Assembly (NCBI GenBank): GCA_018221305.1
Contig: JAAOYK010000031.1
Location: 1 to 40,114, forward strand
Origin: Candidatus Pacearchaeota archaeon
Lineage (GTDB): Archaea > Nanobdellota > Nanobdellia > Pacearchaeales > GW2011-AR1
DNA: 40,114 nucleotides
Reading direction: 5' to 3'
Positions 1-9,364 of the stretch are shown in pieces. Made by a program: the position numbers and the translations under genes. The notes below the pieces were generated by a model. That model worked only from the letters and a program-made list of their open reading frames with translations, was not told where the DNA came from and searched no databases. Every line of letters begins with the position of its first letter. Position 1 is the stretch's first letter.

Positions 1-878
1 GTATAAATTAATAATGCGCCAACAAATATCGCTAAAATAAAAATTACACCTTTACGAATTTTGGATTTTTTTGAACCGCTAGAAAGATTTGCCGACATTT
101 CAAACTCATCAGAGGATTTTGCGGTTTGATTTCTTCCATAAAATATTTCAGTAGTTACCTTATAATGTCCAGGGGGAAGGTCTAAAAATCCAAAACGTTT
201 TATCACGTTCTCTTCAGTATAAACGATCTTATCATCAATACCCCTATAAACTTCATCCCCAGTATCATTAAAAATTGAATAGACTATGCGTATCTTTGAA
301 GGGCCTTGGCCAAAATTTGTAAATTCTGCATGAACCCCTAAATCCCATGTCCGATCTATGGTTTTATCAAGAAGATTTATTATCACATCAAAAAGCTCAA
401 CATAATCTCCAGCAAGATCTTCTTCAAAAACATAAGTTTTAACATTAATTTTTGCAGTTCCTTCATCAATTGATTTCAAAGTCATCTCGGCGTCATATTT
501 TCCATCACCATTTATGTCTAAAATTTTCATCTCATCAACATTAAGATCAAAGGATCTTCCACCAATGCTTGCAAATTCTATAGACTCAGGAGTTATCTTA
601 GACAATATTAAGAAATACCCACGGTCAAAAACATAAATCCTAAATGCATCATACAATTTCATATCAGCAACATAACCTGAATCTAATACATCATCGCTTA
701 ATTCAAAGATTGTTTTCATATCATCAAGTAAAGACATTCCGTCCACATCATCTTCAATAGAACTAGTTATTGAATCTCCAGTAGGTTCTGCAGCAGCAAG
801 ACTACTAATTCCTAACAAAATTATCATAAAAATAGACAGAATTAACCCTAAGATTATAGACTGTTTAAAATTCTTCAT
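1..878 (-). CDS. Secreted/membrane-anchored surface protein, C-terminus cut by window edge
   Basis: The reading frame is open from the ATG at 878 to the window edge, giving at least 292 codons. The N-terminus has a lysine, a long hydrophobic stretch and then SLAAAEP, which looks like a signal peptide. The body is acidic and beta-rich, with one DINGDGKYD segment (about residue 130) like a calcium-binding DxDxDG loop. The last visible residues, after a basic KKSKIRK patch, are hydrophobic, so a C-terminal membrane anchor probably begins at the edge. A GAAGGTGGTG sequence about 8 nt before the ATG is a plausible Shine-Dalgarno. The family is not recognised. The architecture (signal, beta domains, C-terminal helix) resembles the S-layer-like protein at 27047-28297, but I see no clear sequence match. 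Confidence 0.8.
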   Translation of the reverse strand, partial: MKNFKQSIILGLILSIFMIILLGISSLAAAEPTGDSITSSIEDDVDGMSLLDDMKTIFELSDDVLDSGYVADMKLYDAFRIYVFDRGYFLILSKITPESIEFASIGGRSFDLNVDEMKILDINGDGKYDAEMTLKSIDEGTAKINVKTYVFEEDLAGDYVELFDVIINLLDKTIDRTWDLGVHAEFTNFGQGPSKIRIVYSIFNDTGDEVYRGIDDKIVYTEENVIKRFGFLDLPPGHYKVTTEIFYGRNQTAKSSDEFEMSANLSSGSKKSKIRKGVIFILAIFVGALLIY

Positions 879-1007
879 ACCCTTAACACCACCTTCTCTT
901 AAAATGTTAAAATACATCTTTGGATATAAAGCTAACGTTGAAATATGTAATAAAAGTTCAAACAATGGTTTAACTTTTAATACTCTCAATAAATATTGGT
1001 TTATTGG

Positions 1008-1052
1008 AAAAATATAAAATATAAAACCAGAAGGGCTTTTACCCCCTTCTGG
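1008..1052 (-). terminator. Hairpin plus T-run terminator for the 57-aa/50-aa operon
   Basis: CCAGAAGGG (1027-1035) and CCCTTCTGG (1044-1052) form a perfect 9-bp stem with an 8-nt loop. Read on the minus strand it is followed directly by TTTTATATTTTATATTTTT. It lies 66 nt after the stop codon of the 50-aa gene. The geometry is that of an intrinsic terminator, though archaeal termination usually needs only the T-tract. The rest of 879-1118 shows only another small inverted repeat (987-993/1000-1006). Confidence 0.7.
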
Positions 1053-1118
1053 CGTGTTATAAAGTGCACTAAAACAACTCTTAACACTAGGTATTGTTTT
1101 AACAGTAAAAATAGAGCA

Positions 1119-1271
1119 TTATGCAGTCATTTCTAATCCGATCTGAAGCCTTGTAATATCTAACAAATCTTCAATTATTACTGTTCTAACCTTTTTTGTT
1201 CCCTGGTATTTCTCATTGCTTGTATCTAGCTTTGTAAGCATTTGTCGCGCTTTCTCTACTTTTTTTTGCAT
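1119..1271 (-). CDS. Small hypothetical protein, 50 aa
   Basis: This is an intact 51-codon frame (start 1271, stop TAA at 1119-1121). It has an unusually good AGGAGG Shine-Dalgarno (1275-1280) ending three bases before the ATG; most neighbouring genes show none. The product is charged and predicted mostly helical (begins MQKKVEKARQMLTKLD, ends LDITRLQIGLEMTA). It lies 30 nt downstream of the AbrB-like 57-aa gene on the same strand and is followed by a hairpin terminator, so the two probably form one operon. The helical middle could be a partner or DNA-binding segment, but no family is recognised. The ribosome binding site and operon position are the main support. Confidence 0.65.
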   Translation of the reverse strand: MQKKVEKARQMLTKLDTSNEKYQGTKKVRTVIIEDLLDITRLQIGLEMTA

Positions 1272-1301
1272 TTTCCTCCTTACGAAATAAATTTACCTCT
1301 C

Positions 1302-1475
1302 TTACCCAGACTTTTCATCCAGAATAAAAACAACAACTTCGTTGTCAATGAACTCTTTTTTGCAGCTAATCTTTGCAGAATTACCGCCGTTACTTTTTAC
1401 CTTCTCTGTATAGATACCTTTGTACCCTGATTGCATTACTAAATTCTTCGCAGTTGTTGGATTTATTTTTATCAT
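1302..1475 (-). CDS. DUF2080/AbrB-like small protein, 57 aa
   Basis: The C-terminal half (VKSNGGNSAKISCKKEFI then DNEVVVFIL) has the pattern of the archaeal DUF2080/AbrB-like swapped-hairpin family: a basic strand, a G-N-S-A-K turn, a K-K-E-[FW]-[IL] segment and a hydrophobic closing strand. Such proteins are usually small DNA-binding or transposon-associated factors. The frame extends upstream to an ATG at 1517. However, a TATA octamer TTTATAAA at 1498-1505 is centred 26 nt from the ATG at 1475, so a leaderless start at 1475 is preferred. No transposase is adjacent. Family assignment is from motif resemblance only. Confidence 0.7.
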   Translation of the reverse strand: MIKINPTTAKNLVMQSGYKGIYTEKVKSNGGNSAKISCKKEFIDNEVVVFILDEKSG

Positions 1476-1497
1476 AGGATATCTATGGATATCCGGC

Positions 1498-1505
1498 TTT
1501 ATAAA
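1498..1505 (-). promoter_or_regulatory. TATA box of the 57-aa gene
   Basis: TTTATAAA lies with its centre 26 nt upstream of the ATG at 1475. This places the predicted transcription start on the first base of the codon (leaderless). Confidence 0.55.
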
Positions 1506-1640
1506 TGTTTTGTTCATTAAAAAGATTTATATATTTGAAGAGCTTATAAAAAGAGTATAAAAAAGAATTCATACATTCTTGAAGGCAAGGAATGCTTTAT
1601 AACAGATATAGAAACTTTTATAAACCATGTTTTTGACCTA

Positions 1641-1662
1641 TTTAGTATTATAAAGTCGTAAA
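1641..1662 (+). promoter_or_regulatory. Candidate regulatory element upstream of rpoH (shared with nusA)
   Basis: A 22-nt segment beginning TTTAGTATTATAAAGTCG differs at only two positions (both T/C transitions) from 9365-9386 upstream of nusA. It ends 52 nt before the rpoH ATG. It overlaps a TATA-like ATTATAAA here, but the nusA copy has ATTACAAA, a poor TATA box, so the conservation is not simply of a TATA element. Other TATA candidates in the rpoH leader are at about 1595-1603 and 1615-1624. Confidence 0.4.
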
Positions 1663-1714
1663 GGTAAATATCCAATTTTAAAAATTTGCTATCTGCCAAA
1701 ATAATTAAGTCAAA

Positions 1715-1924
1715 ATGCATATTTTACAACCAAAACTAACGAAACTAAAACCTACAGAGGTTGAAGAATTGCTTAAACACTATAATATTTCTCTAGCCCA
1801 ATTACCAAAAATAAAAATTACAGATGCTTCACTTCCGGAAGATTGTGAAGTTTCAGAAATTTTCAAAATAGAAAGAATCATTGACGGTGAAAAAGCTATC
1901 TATTACAGAGTTGTTAGCATATAA
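1715..1924 (+). CDS. rpoH: DNA-directed RNA polymerase subunit H
   Basis: A 69-aa protein matching archaeal Rpo5/RpoH, the equivalent of the C-terminal domain of eukaryotic Rpb5. Visible hallmarks are the helix KPTEVEELLKHYNISLAQLP, the strand LPKIKITDASL, and the ending ERIIDGEKAIYYRVV, where the family has R-xS-xT-aGxxxxYRxVv. It binds near the downstream DNA jaw of the polymerase. Length is near the family norm (about 75-85 aa). It opens the operon and is followed after 25 nt by rpoB, the standard archaeal order H-B-A. Confidence 0.95.
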   Translation: MHILQPKLTKLKPTEVEELLKHYNISLAQLPKIKITDASLPEDCEVSEIFKIERIIDGEKAIYYRVVSI

Positions 1925-1949
1925 TTAAATTTAAAAACAAAAAAATAAA

Positions 1950-4900
1950 ATGTTACGAATCGAAAAATCACAATTAAACGAAGAACATATATTAGTTAGA
2001 AAATATTTAGAAGAACATAGTTTAGTTGAATCAAATATTACTTCTTTCAATAATTTTATTGAGCACCGAATGCAAGAGATAGTTACAGAATTAACTGACA
2101 ACTTACCAAAAGAAGACATTGAAATTCGGCTTGGAAAAATAAAAGTTGGTACACCTAATGTTATTGAAGCAGATGGAAGCAGCCATGAGATAACACCTGC
2201 AGAAGCGCGTATTAGGGGCCTTACATATTCTGCACCCATCAGTGTTGAGATTACAATAAAACAAAATAATCAACTTGAAAGTCATGAAGTTGAGATCGGC
2301 CGAATTCCAGTTATTGTTAAAAGTAAAATTTGTAACCTTCATGGGATGGAAAAAGATGAATTGATTAGCAATTATATTGACCCATTAGAACCTGGTGGAT
2401 ATTTTATAATAAATGGTAATGAAAGAGTTATTGTAATGACTGAGGATTTAGCAGAAAATCAGCCATTTATTGAAAAGCCAAGAAATAAGAATTTAATGCT
2501 TAGACTTTTTTCAAAACGAGGAAGTTATAGAATTCCAATAACAATAACTGATACTGATGAAGGAATTGTTGTTGTTTCATTTTCCAGATTTAAAAATATA
2601 CCGGTTGTAGTAATGTTAAAAGCACTTGGAATAACAAAAGAAAGCGAGATTGCACAATATATTGGAAAAGAAAATGATAGTTTGATTGTTAATTTGTATG
2701 AGTATACAGATATTCAAGATTCAAATGATGCAATGCTTGCTATCGCAGAACAAACATCCCTTCAAGGAACACAAAAAGAAATACTTGATAGAATTCAGCA
2801 AAGACTTGATTCATACTTTTTGCCACATATTGGGCTTACTAAAGAAGATAGGGTAGAAAAAGCAATAACATTATGTAAATTTATTAAGCAATTCTATGTA
2901 GCAAAAGAAAGTAGTGAGAGTTTAACAGATAAGGATCATTATGCAAACAAAAGAGTGCGAATGAGTGGAGACCTATTATCAGACCTTTTTAGAGTAAATA
3001 TGAATATATTACTTAGAGACATACAGCATACTATGCAAAAAGTTCAGAAAAGAAAGAAATTTTATTCAATAAAAACAATAGCAAAGTCCACCCTTTTTAC
3101 ACATAGGGTAGAGTCGGCTATTGCTACAGGTAACTGGATTGGTGAAAGATCAGGAGTTACACAGAATATGGATAAAACCAACTATCTGGCAATACTGTCT
3201 CAACTACAAAGAGTTTCAAGTATGCTTCCAGGAGAGCAAGAGAATTTCTTAGCACGTACCCTTCACCCAACACACTATGGAAGATTCTGTCCAGTAGAAA
3301 CACCTGAAGGAACAGAAATTGGATTAAGAAAAAACCTAGCACTTTTAGCAAAAATTTCTACAATGTCAGAATTTTCTGATGAGAAACTTATGAAAATATT
3401 AACAGAACTTGGAATGAAACGGGAAATGCAAAGCAGTGGGTCAGACATATTTTTTAACGGTAGATTTATCGGACATATTGACGAAACACAGAAATTTATA
3501 ACAGAGATTAAAAATAGACGAAGAAATAATGAACTTCCAAGAGTACTTAGTGTAAGATATAATGGGGCATTAGATAATGTTTTCTTATCAACAGAAGTAG
3601 GGCGAGTAATGAGGCCTTTAATAATCATTAAGGAAAATACACCAAGGCTTACACAAGAACATCTTAATCTATTAAGTGATGGAACAATAAAATGGGATGA
3701 TTTAGTAAAAGAGGGTATCCTTGAATATCTAGATGCAGCAGAAGAAGAAAATGCATTAGTTGCTTTAACACAAAAAGAAATTACACCAGAACATACACAT
3801 CTTGAAATTGATAAAATTGACTTTTTAGGTGTAGTTACATCCTTAGTTCCTTATGCAAACTATGACCAGTCGTCTCGATTAAACAGAGGAAGTAAAACAC
3901 AAAAGCAGGCTCTTGGGCTTTATGCAGCAAATTTTTTGTGTAGAATTGATACTGATGTTTCAATTTTACATTATCCTCAACGTCCAATTGTTAGAAGTGT
4001 TGTTTATGATACTTTAAATGTCCACCCAGCAGGTCAAAATGTTATTGTTGCAGTAATGACTCATGAAGGTTATAACATGGAAGATGCATTAATCCTTAAC
4101 AAAGGATCAGTTGACAGAGGTCTTGGAAGAAGCACGTATTATCGACCTTATACATCAGTAGAACTGAATTATGCAGGGGGCCTTAGAGACGAGATAACAA
4201 TACCAGATAAAGATGTTACAGGATATAGAACTGAAGAAAATTATAGATTTTTAGAAGATGATGGTGTAGTATACCCAGAGGCACAATTACATTCAGGTGA
4301 AGCAGTTATTGGTAAAACCAGCCCACCAAAGTTTTTAAGCGAAGTAAGAGAAATTTCAGTAAAAGCTAAAAAGGAAGCTAGCTCAGTTATTCGACAAGAA
4401 GAAAAAGCAACAGTAGATACAGTTTTTATTACTCAAGACAGTCAAGGAAACAGAGTAGTTAGAGTAAAAGGAAGAGATTTACGTATCCCAGAATTAGGGG
4501 ATAAGTTTGCTACAAGCCATGGTCAAAAAGGTGTAGTTGGTGCTATTGTTCCTGAAAACGATATGCCATTTACTTCACGAGGAGTTAGGCCTGACGTAAT
4601 CTTTAATCCACATTCAATCCCTGGGCGTATGACTGTTGGATATTTAATAGAGTTATTAGCAGGAAAAGTCGGATGTTTAGCTGGAAAAATTAAAGATGGT
4701 ACTGGATTTTCTGGACAAAAGCTTGAAGATTTAGAGGACGGACTCAGAAATCTTGGATTCAGGTATGACGGAAAAGAGACTGTTTATAATGGTATAACAG
4801 GTAGAATGCTGAATCTAAAAATTTATATCGGAAACATGTACTACCTTAAGCTTAAATATATGGTCTCAAACAAAATGCATGCGCGTGCGAGTGGTAAAGT

Positions 4901-5231
4901 AACATTACTTACACGTCAGCCAATTGAAGGGCGTGCTCGAGGAGGAGCATTACGTCTTGGAGAAATGGAGCAGCAAGCATTAGTAGCACATGGAGCATCA
5001 TTATTATTAAAAGAAAGATATGATTCTGATAAAGTTGTCATAAACATTTGTATTAAATGCGGTGCAGTAGCTATTGAAGATTCAATAAGAAACAAATTAT
5101 TTTGTCCGATGTGTAACAGCCAAGATGTTGAGCCTGTTGAGATTTCATATGCATTTAAGCTATTAGTTGATGAGATTCAATCAATGCATATCAGAACTAA
5201 ATTTAATCTTAAAAATAAATACGAACAATAA
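1950..5231 (+). CDS. rpoB: DNA-directed RNA polymerase subunit B (undivided)
   Basis: The second largest polymerase subunit, 1093 aa, in one piece rather than split into B'' and B' as in many methanogens and halophiles. Recognisable blocks include GYFIINGNERVI in the lobe, a FCPVETPEGTEIGLRKNLA block, the HEGYNMEDALILNK segment, and GDKFATSHGQKGVVG near the active site. The C-terminal clamp has LTRQPIEGRARGGALRLGEMEQ and a zinc ribbon CIKCG...CPMC (two CxxC pairs). It lies 25 nt downstream of rpoH and 5 nt upstream of rpoA, so co-transcription is clear. No intein or frameshift is seen. There is no Shine-Dalgarno; the ATG follows an A-rich stretch. Confidence 0.97.
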   Translation: MLRIEKSQLNEEHILVRKYLEEHSLVESNITSFNNFIEHRMQEIVTELTDNLPKEDIEIRLGKIKVGTPNVIEADGSSHEITPAEARIRGLTYSAPISVEITIKQNNQLESHEVEIGRIPVIVKSKICNLHGMEKDELISNYIDPLEPGGYFIINGNERVIVMTEDLAENQPFIEKPRNKNLMLRLFSKRGSYRIPITITDTDEGIVVVSFSRFKNIPVVVMLKALGITKESEIAQYIGKENDSLIVNLYEYTDIQDSNDAMLAIAEQTSLQGTQKEILDRIQQRLDSYFLPHIGLTKEDRVEKAITLCKFIKQFYVAKESSESLTDKDHYANKRVRMSGDLLSDLFRVNMNILLRDIQHTMQKVQKRKKFYSIKTIAKSTLFTHRVESAIATGNWIGERSGVTQNMDKTNYLAILSQLQRVSSMLPGEQENFLARTLHPTHYGRFCPVETPEGTEIGLRKNLALLAKISTMSEFSDEKLMKILTELGMKREMQSSGSDIFFNGRFIGHIDETQKFITEIKNRRRNNELPRVLSVRYNGALDNVFLSTEVGRVMRPLIIIKENTPRLTQEHLNLLSDGTIKWDDLVKEGILEYLDAAEEENALVALTQKEITPEHTHLEIDKIDFLGVVTSLVPYANYDQSSRLNRGSKTQKQALGLYAANFLCRIDTDVSILHYPQRPIVRSVVYDTLNVHPAGQNVIVAVMTHEGYNMEDALILNKGSVDRGLGRSTYYRPYTSVELNYAGGLRDEITIPDKDVTGYRTEENYRFLEDDGVVYPEAQLHSGEAVIGKTSPPKFLSEVREISVKAKKEASSVIRQEEKATVDTVFITQDSQGNRVVRVKGRDLRIPELGDKFATSHGQKGVVGAIVPENDMPFTSRGVRPDVIFNPHSIPGRMTVGYLIELLAGKVGCLAGKIKDGTGFSGQKLEDLEDGLRNLGFRYDGKETVYNGITGRMLNLKIYIGNMYYLKLKYMVSNKMHARASGKVTLLTRQPIEGRARGGALRLGEMEQQALVAHGASLLLKERYDSDKVVINICIKCGAVAIEDSIRNKLFCPMCNSQDVEPVEISYAFKLLVDEIQSMHIRTKFNLKNKYEQ

Positions 5232-5236
5232 ACAAA

Positions 5237-8200
5237 ATGAAAACAGTTAGAAAACAAGTCGCAAGTTTGCAGTTTACTCTTTTTAATCCTGAAGAGATCA
5301 AAAAGATGGCTAAGGCTAAAATAATAACACCAGAACTTTATGATGTTGATGGTTATCCTGTTGATGGAGGATTAATGGATCTACGTCTTGGAGCTATAGA
5401 CCCTGGAGTTAGATGTCGAACATGCGGGGGAAGATTAAAAGAATGTCTAGGGCATCCAGGAAGTATTGAATTAGCACGACCAGCATTACATATCAAATAT
5501 ATAGCAGTAATTGAATTATTCCTTAGATGTTATTGTTCTGAATGTCATAAAATGATGATAAAACCAAAAGATATGGAAAAGTATAAGACAGTTAAAGATA
5601 GAATAAAAAGAGCTAAAGATACAAAAAAATGTCCACATTGCCTAGCTGAACAAGAAAAAGTCAAACTTGACAAACCAACAACGTTCAAGATAGGTAAAAG
5701 GAGACTTTTCCCTGGAGATATCAGAGAAAAATTGGTTCGTATAACTGATGAAGAAGCAAGTTTAGCAGGAGTTAATCCAAAATCTTTTAGACCTGAATGG
5801 GGAATTTTAACATTACTTTTGGTCCCACCAGTAACAGTTAGACCATCTATTACATTAGAATCTGGAGAAAGAAGTGAGGATGATTTAACACACAAACTAT
5901 CAGACATTATTCGTGCTAATCAAAGATTATGGGAAAACCTTAATGCAGGTGCACCAGAAGTTATTATTGAAGATTTATGGGATTTATTACAGTACCATAT
6001 TACAACATTTTTTGATAACTCAATTGCAAGGATCCCGCCGGCAAGACATAGATCAGGTCAACCACTTAAAACTATAACTGAACGAATTAAAGGTAAAGAA
6101 GGGCGTATAAGACATAATTTAGCAGGAAAACGTGTAAACTTTTCATCGCGTACAGTAGTTTCTCCAGATCCTTCACTTAAAATTAATGAGGTTGGAGTTC
6201 CTTTTGAAATCGCAGAGATTTTAACAGTTAATGAAAGAGTTACTACAACTAATATCAATAAGTTGAAAAAAATTATACTTAACAAACACTATCCAACTGC
6301 TAATTATGTTATACGGCCAGATGGACGACGTAAAAGAATAACAGAAGAATTACGTCAAGAGATCTTAGATGAGCTTACACCAGGATATCAAGTAGAAAGA
6401 CATTTGATTGATGGAGATGTAGCATTGTTTAACCGACACCCGAGCCTTCACAAAGCAAGCTTAATGGCACATTTTGTCAAAGTCTTGCCTTACAAGACAT
6501 TCAGAGTACATCCTGCAGCTGCAGCACCATATAATGCAGATTTTGATGGTGATGAAATGAATGTTCACATTCCTCAAACAGAAGAAGCACGAGCTGAAGC
6601 AAAAGTTTTGATGGATGTAAATCAAAACTTAATCAGTTGTAAAGATAATAGTAATCTTCTTGGATGTATTGCCGATGCAGTCACTGGAAACTATTTATTA
6701 AGCAGCATGAGTCTTACAAAAGCAGAAGCAACACAATTATTGTATAATTCTGGAATAGACCCTATAAACATAAAAAAAGATAATACTGGACTAGAAATCA
6801 TCTCAGCAACAATACCTAAAGTAAATTTTACAGGAAAGTCAAAAACTGGAGAAGAATTTGTTATAAAGAATGGAAAAATTGAAAAAGGAATTGTTGACGA
6901 AAATGTGTTTGGAGTAGAATGCGGGAACTTATTAAAAGTACTTGATAAAGACCATGGAAGAGAAGCGACAATTAGGGCATTAGAAAATTCGTTTACTGTA
7001 GGAACAAATTATCTTACTGACCATGGATTTACAATATCTGTAGATGATTTAAATGTCAATGCAAAGGTTAAAGGATCTACACAAAGAATTATTGAAGATG
7101 CAGAAAGTAGTACTGAAAGAATTCTAGAAGAGTATAAAACAAATAAGTTAGATGTAATTCCTGGAAAAACTGCTGAGGAAACAAGAGAAATTAAGATTAT
7201 GCAAGTATTAAATGAAATCAGAACCAAAGTTGGAAAAGTTGTTGGGGAAGAAGTTCCAATAACAAACCCAGTAAGTGTCATGATGAAGTCTGGTGCGGGC
7301 GGCAATATATTTAATATTACACAGATGGCCTGTTGTGTAGGACAAATGGCATTATGGGGAGAGAGAATAAAGATTGGATTTAGTAACAGAACTTTATCAT
7401 TTTTTAAAGAAGGAGATTTATCACCTAAAGCTCATGGTTTTATATATAGCTCTTTTTTGAAAGGCCTTGAACCACAGGAGTTCTTTTTTGGTGCTATAAC
7501 TGGACGAGATGCATTAATGGATACTGCGCTTCGAACACCAAAATCAGGATACTTATATAGAAGATTAGCTAACGCATTACAAGATATTAGGATTGAGTAT
7601 GATAAAACAGTACGTGATGGAGCAGGAAAGATAGTACAGTTCATATATGGGGAAGATGGAAAAGATGTTTCAGGCTTACATAAAAATCAAGACATATCTC
7701 CAGGAGAAGCTATTGGTATAGTTACAGCACAAAGTTTTGGTGAACCTTCAACTCAAATGACATTAAACACGTTCCACTTGGCAGGTGTATCAGAAATGCA
7801 GGTAACATCAGGACTTCCAAGATTAATCGAAATCTTTGATGCAAGACGTACACCTTCAACACCAGCAATGGATATTTATCTTGATAAAGATCATAGTAAT
7901 GAAAAAGATGCTAAAGTTATCGCAGAAAAAATTCAAGAAGTAAAGCTTCAGGATATTGCACAAGAAATAAAAATTAACTTTAGTGAAAAAAGGATCGAAG
8001 CGGTTATTGATACTCATGCATTAAAAAGAGTTCATAGTTCAATTGAAAACATTGCTAAAAGACTTAATGAAAATAAACGATTAAGTTCAAGCTGTAAAGC
8101 AAAAGGAAACTCATTAATATTTTCTGAAAAAGAAAAAAACTTTAAGCAAATATACAAACTTAAAGAAAAAATCAAAAATACACAAATTTCAGGAATTGCT

Positions 8201-8845
8201 GGAATTGAACAAATTTTGGTTGTCAAGCGTGAAAAAGATTATGTAATACTTACTGCAGGTACAAACTTGAAAGAAATCTTAGAATTTAAAGGAATTGACA
8301 GAAAAAAAACAATTAGTAATGACTTGCATGAAGTTTGTGATGTGTTAGGCATAGAAGTTGCTCGAGCAGTAATAATGAAAGAAATTAATAAGGTTAAAGA
8401 ATCACAAGGGCTTGATATTGATAAACGACATTTAATGTTAATTTCTGATGCAATGACTTCTGAAGGATTAGTTAAAGGTATTACACGAATGGGTATAATT
8501 TCTCAGAAATCATCAATCTTAGCGCGTGCAAGTTTTGAAACACCAGTTAAACAGTTTGTTAATGCTACACTTAAATATAATAAAGATGAACTTAATTCAG
8601 TTATTGAAAACATAATCTTAAATCAGCCAGTGCCAGTAGGTACAGGTCTTCCTGGATTAATGGTTGAAGTTACAGGGCCACTGACAGACAAAAAGCAAAA
8701 AAGTGACAAGTCAGTAGAATATTTAACAAAGAATACAAAAGATTCATCAAAACATACAACAGAGCCTATTGATGAAATAAAACAAGCAAAAGAAAAGAAA
8801 AAGGCAGAGAAAAAAACTTCTAAAAAGAAAGACGAGAAAAAATAA
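5237..8845 (+). CDS. rpoA: DNA-directed RNA polymerase subunit A, fused A'+A''
   Basis: A single 1202-aa frame contains both halves of the largest polymerase subunit. The N-terminal part has the clamp zinc sites (CRTCGGRLKECLGH; CSECH...CPHC) and the catalytic loop NADFDGDEMN, with aspartates 435, 437 and 439 holding the active-site magnesium. Around residues 805-830 the sequence runs uninterrupted through IYGEDGKDVSGLHKNQDIS into GEAIGIVTAQSFGEP, the signature that begins A'' when it is a separate gene. The A'' part continues to about residue 1155 and is followed by a lysine/glutamate-rich, probably disordered tail. Most Euryarchaeota and Crenarchaeota encode A' and A'' separately. It starts 5 nt after the rpoB stop. 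Confidence 0.96.
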   Translation: MKTVRKQVASLQFTLFNPEEIKKMAKAKIITPELYDVDGYPVDGGLMDLRLGAIDPGVRCRTCGGRLKECLGHPGSIELARPALHIKYIAVIELFLRCYCSECHKMMIKPKDMEKYKTVKDRIKRAKDTKKCPHCLAEQEKVKLDKPTTFKIGKRRLFPGDIREKLVRITDEEASLAGVNPKSFRPEWGILTLLLVPPVTVRPSITLESGERSEDDLTHKLSDIIRANQRLWENLNAGAPEVIIEDLWDLLQYHITTFFDNSIARIPPARHRSGQPLKTITERIKGKEGRIRHNLAGKRVNFSSRTVVSPDPSLKINEVGVPFEIAEILTVNERVTTTNINKLKKIILNKHYPTANYVIRPDGRRKRITEELRQEILDELTPGYQVERHLIDGDVALFNRHPSLHKASLMAHFVKVLPYKTFRVHPAAAAPYNADFDGDEMNVHIPQTEEARAEAKVLMDVNQNLISCKDNSNLLGCIADAVTGNYLLSSMSLTKAEATQLLYNSGIDPINIKKDNTGLEIISATIPKVNFTGKSKTGEEFVIKNGKIEKGIVDENVFGVECGNLLKVLDKDHGREATIRALENSFTVGTNYLTDHGFTISVDDLNVNAKVKGSTQRIIEDAESSTERILEEYKTNKLDVIPGKTAEETREIKIMQVLNEIRTKVGKVVGEEVPITNPVSVMMKSGAGGNIFNITQMACCVGQMALWGERIKIGFSNRTLSFFKEGDLSPKAHGFIYSSFLKGLEPQEFFFGAITGRDALMDTALRTPKSGYLYRRLANALQDIRIEYDKTVRDGAGKIVQFIYGEDGKDVSGLHKNQDISPGEAIGIVTAQSFGEPSTQMTLNTFHLAGVSEMQVTSGLPRLIEIFDARRTPSTPAMDIYLDKDHSNEKDAKVIAEKIQEVKLQDIAQEIKINFSEKRIEAVIDTHALKRVHSSIENIAKRLNENKRLSSSCKAKGNSLIFSEKEKNFKQIYKLKEKIKNTQISGIAGIEQILVVKREKDYVILTAGTNLKEILEFKGIDRKKTISNDLHEVCDVLGIEVARAVIMKEINKVKESQGLDIDKRHLMLISDAMTSEGLVKGITRMGIISQKSSILARASFETPVKQFVNATLKYNKDELNSVIENIILNQPVPVGTGLPGLMVEVTGPLTDKKQKSDKSVEYLTKNTKDSSKHTTEPIDEIKQAKEKKKAEKKTSKKKDEKK

Positions 8846-8889
8846 TTCTTTTTAAGAGAACTTAAATACTTCTTATTGTTTGTTATTTT

Positions 8890-9285
8890 ATGTTAATTGA
8901 TTATGAGTCAATAATCAAAATTGTTCTGGCTGTTATAATCGGAACAGTGATTGGTTATGAAAGAAAAAAGGCAGGTAAACCAATTGGTTCACGTACTCTT
9001 GCACTTGTATGTGTCTCTACAGCTTTTATTGTTATTTTAGGACAAACTTATATCCCGCTTGAAATTGGACGAGTTTTGCAAGGAATATTAACAGGGCTTG
9101 GATTTTTAGGGGCAGGAGCAATAATTGCCCATGGAAAAAATATCATAGGGCTTACAACTGCTGCAACAATTTGGAGCATTGCAATACTTGGTATTGCAAT
9201 AGGCTTTGGAGAATATATCTTGACTGCAATAGTTGCTATTATTATTTTTACATTATTAACATTAGGTAAGGTTCATACAAAATAA
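8890..9285 (+). CDS. MgtC/SapB family membrane protein
   Basis: A 131-aa protein with about four hydrophobic helices. MgtC-family motifs are present: GTVIGYERKKAGKPIGSRTLALVC after helix 1, GILTGLGFLGAGAII and GLTTAATIWSIA. The family is tied to magnesium limitation, membrane potential and stress adaptation; its exact biochemical role is unsettled. The C-terminal regulatory domain of longer MgtC proteins is absent, as in many short homologues. A CTTAAATA TATA-like box centred about 26 nt upstream of the ATG suggests its own leaderless promoter, separate from rpoA. It occupies the slot where many archaea have the L30e gene between rpoA2 and nusA. Confidence 0.9.
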   Translation: MLIDYESIIKIVLAVIIGTVIGYERKKAGKPIGSRTLALVCVSTAFIVILGQTYIPLEIGRVLQGILTGLGFLGAGAIIAHGKNIIGLTTAATIWSIAILGIAIGFGEYILTAIVAIIIFTLLTLGKVHTK

Positions 9286-9364
9286 TTTTAGTGTCGGAGA
9301 TTGTTACAAAAAAATCTAATTGTTCTTGTTCAGGGGGAAAATTAAAATTTTATATAAAACCTTT

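Noticed and set aside
1027-1052. Hairpin considered as a CRISPR or IS end
   Set aside because: It is single copy with no spacer periodicity or flanking transposase; position and T-run fit a terminator better.
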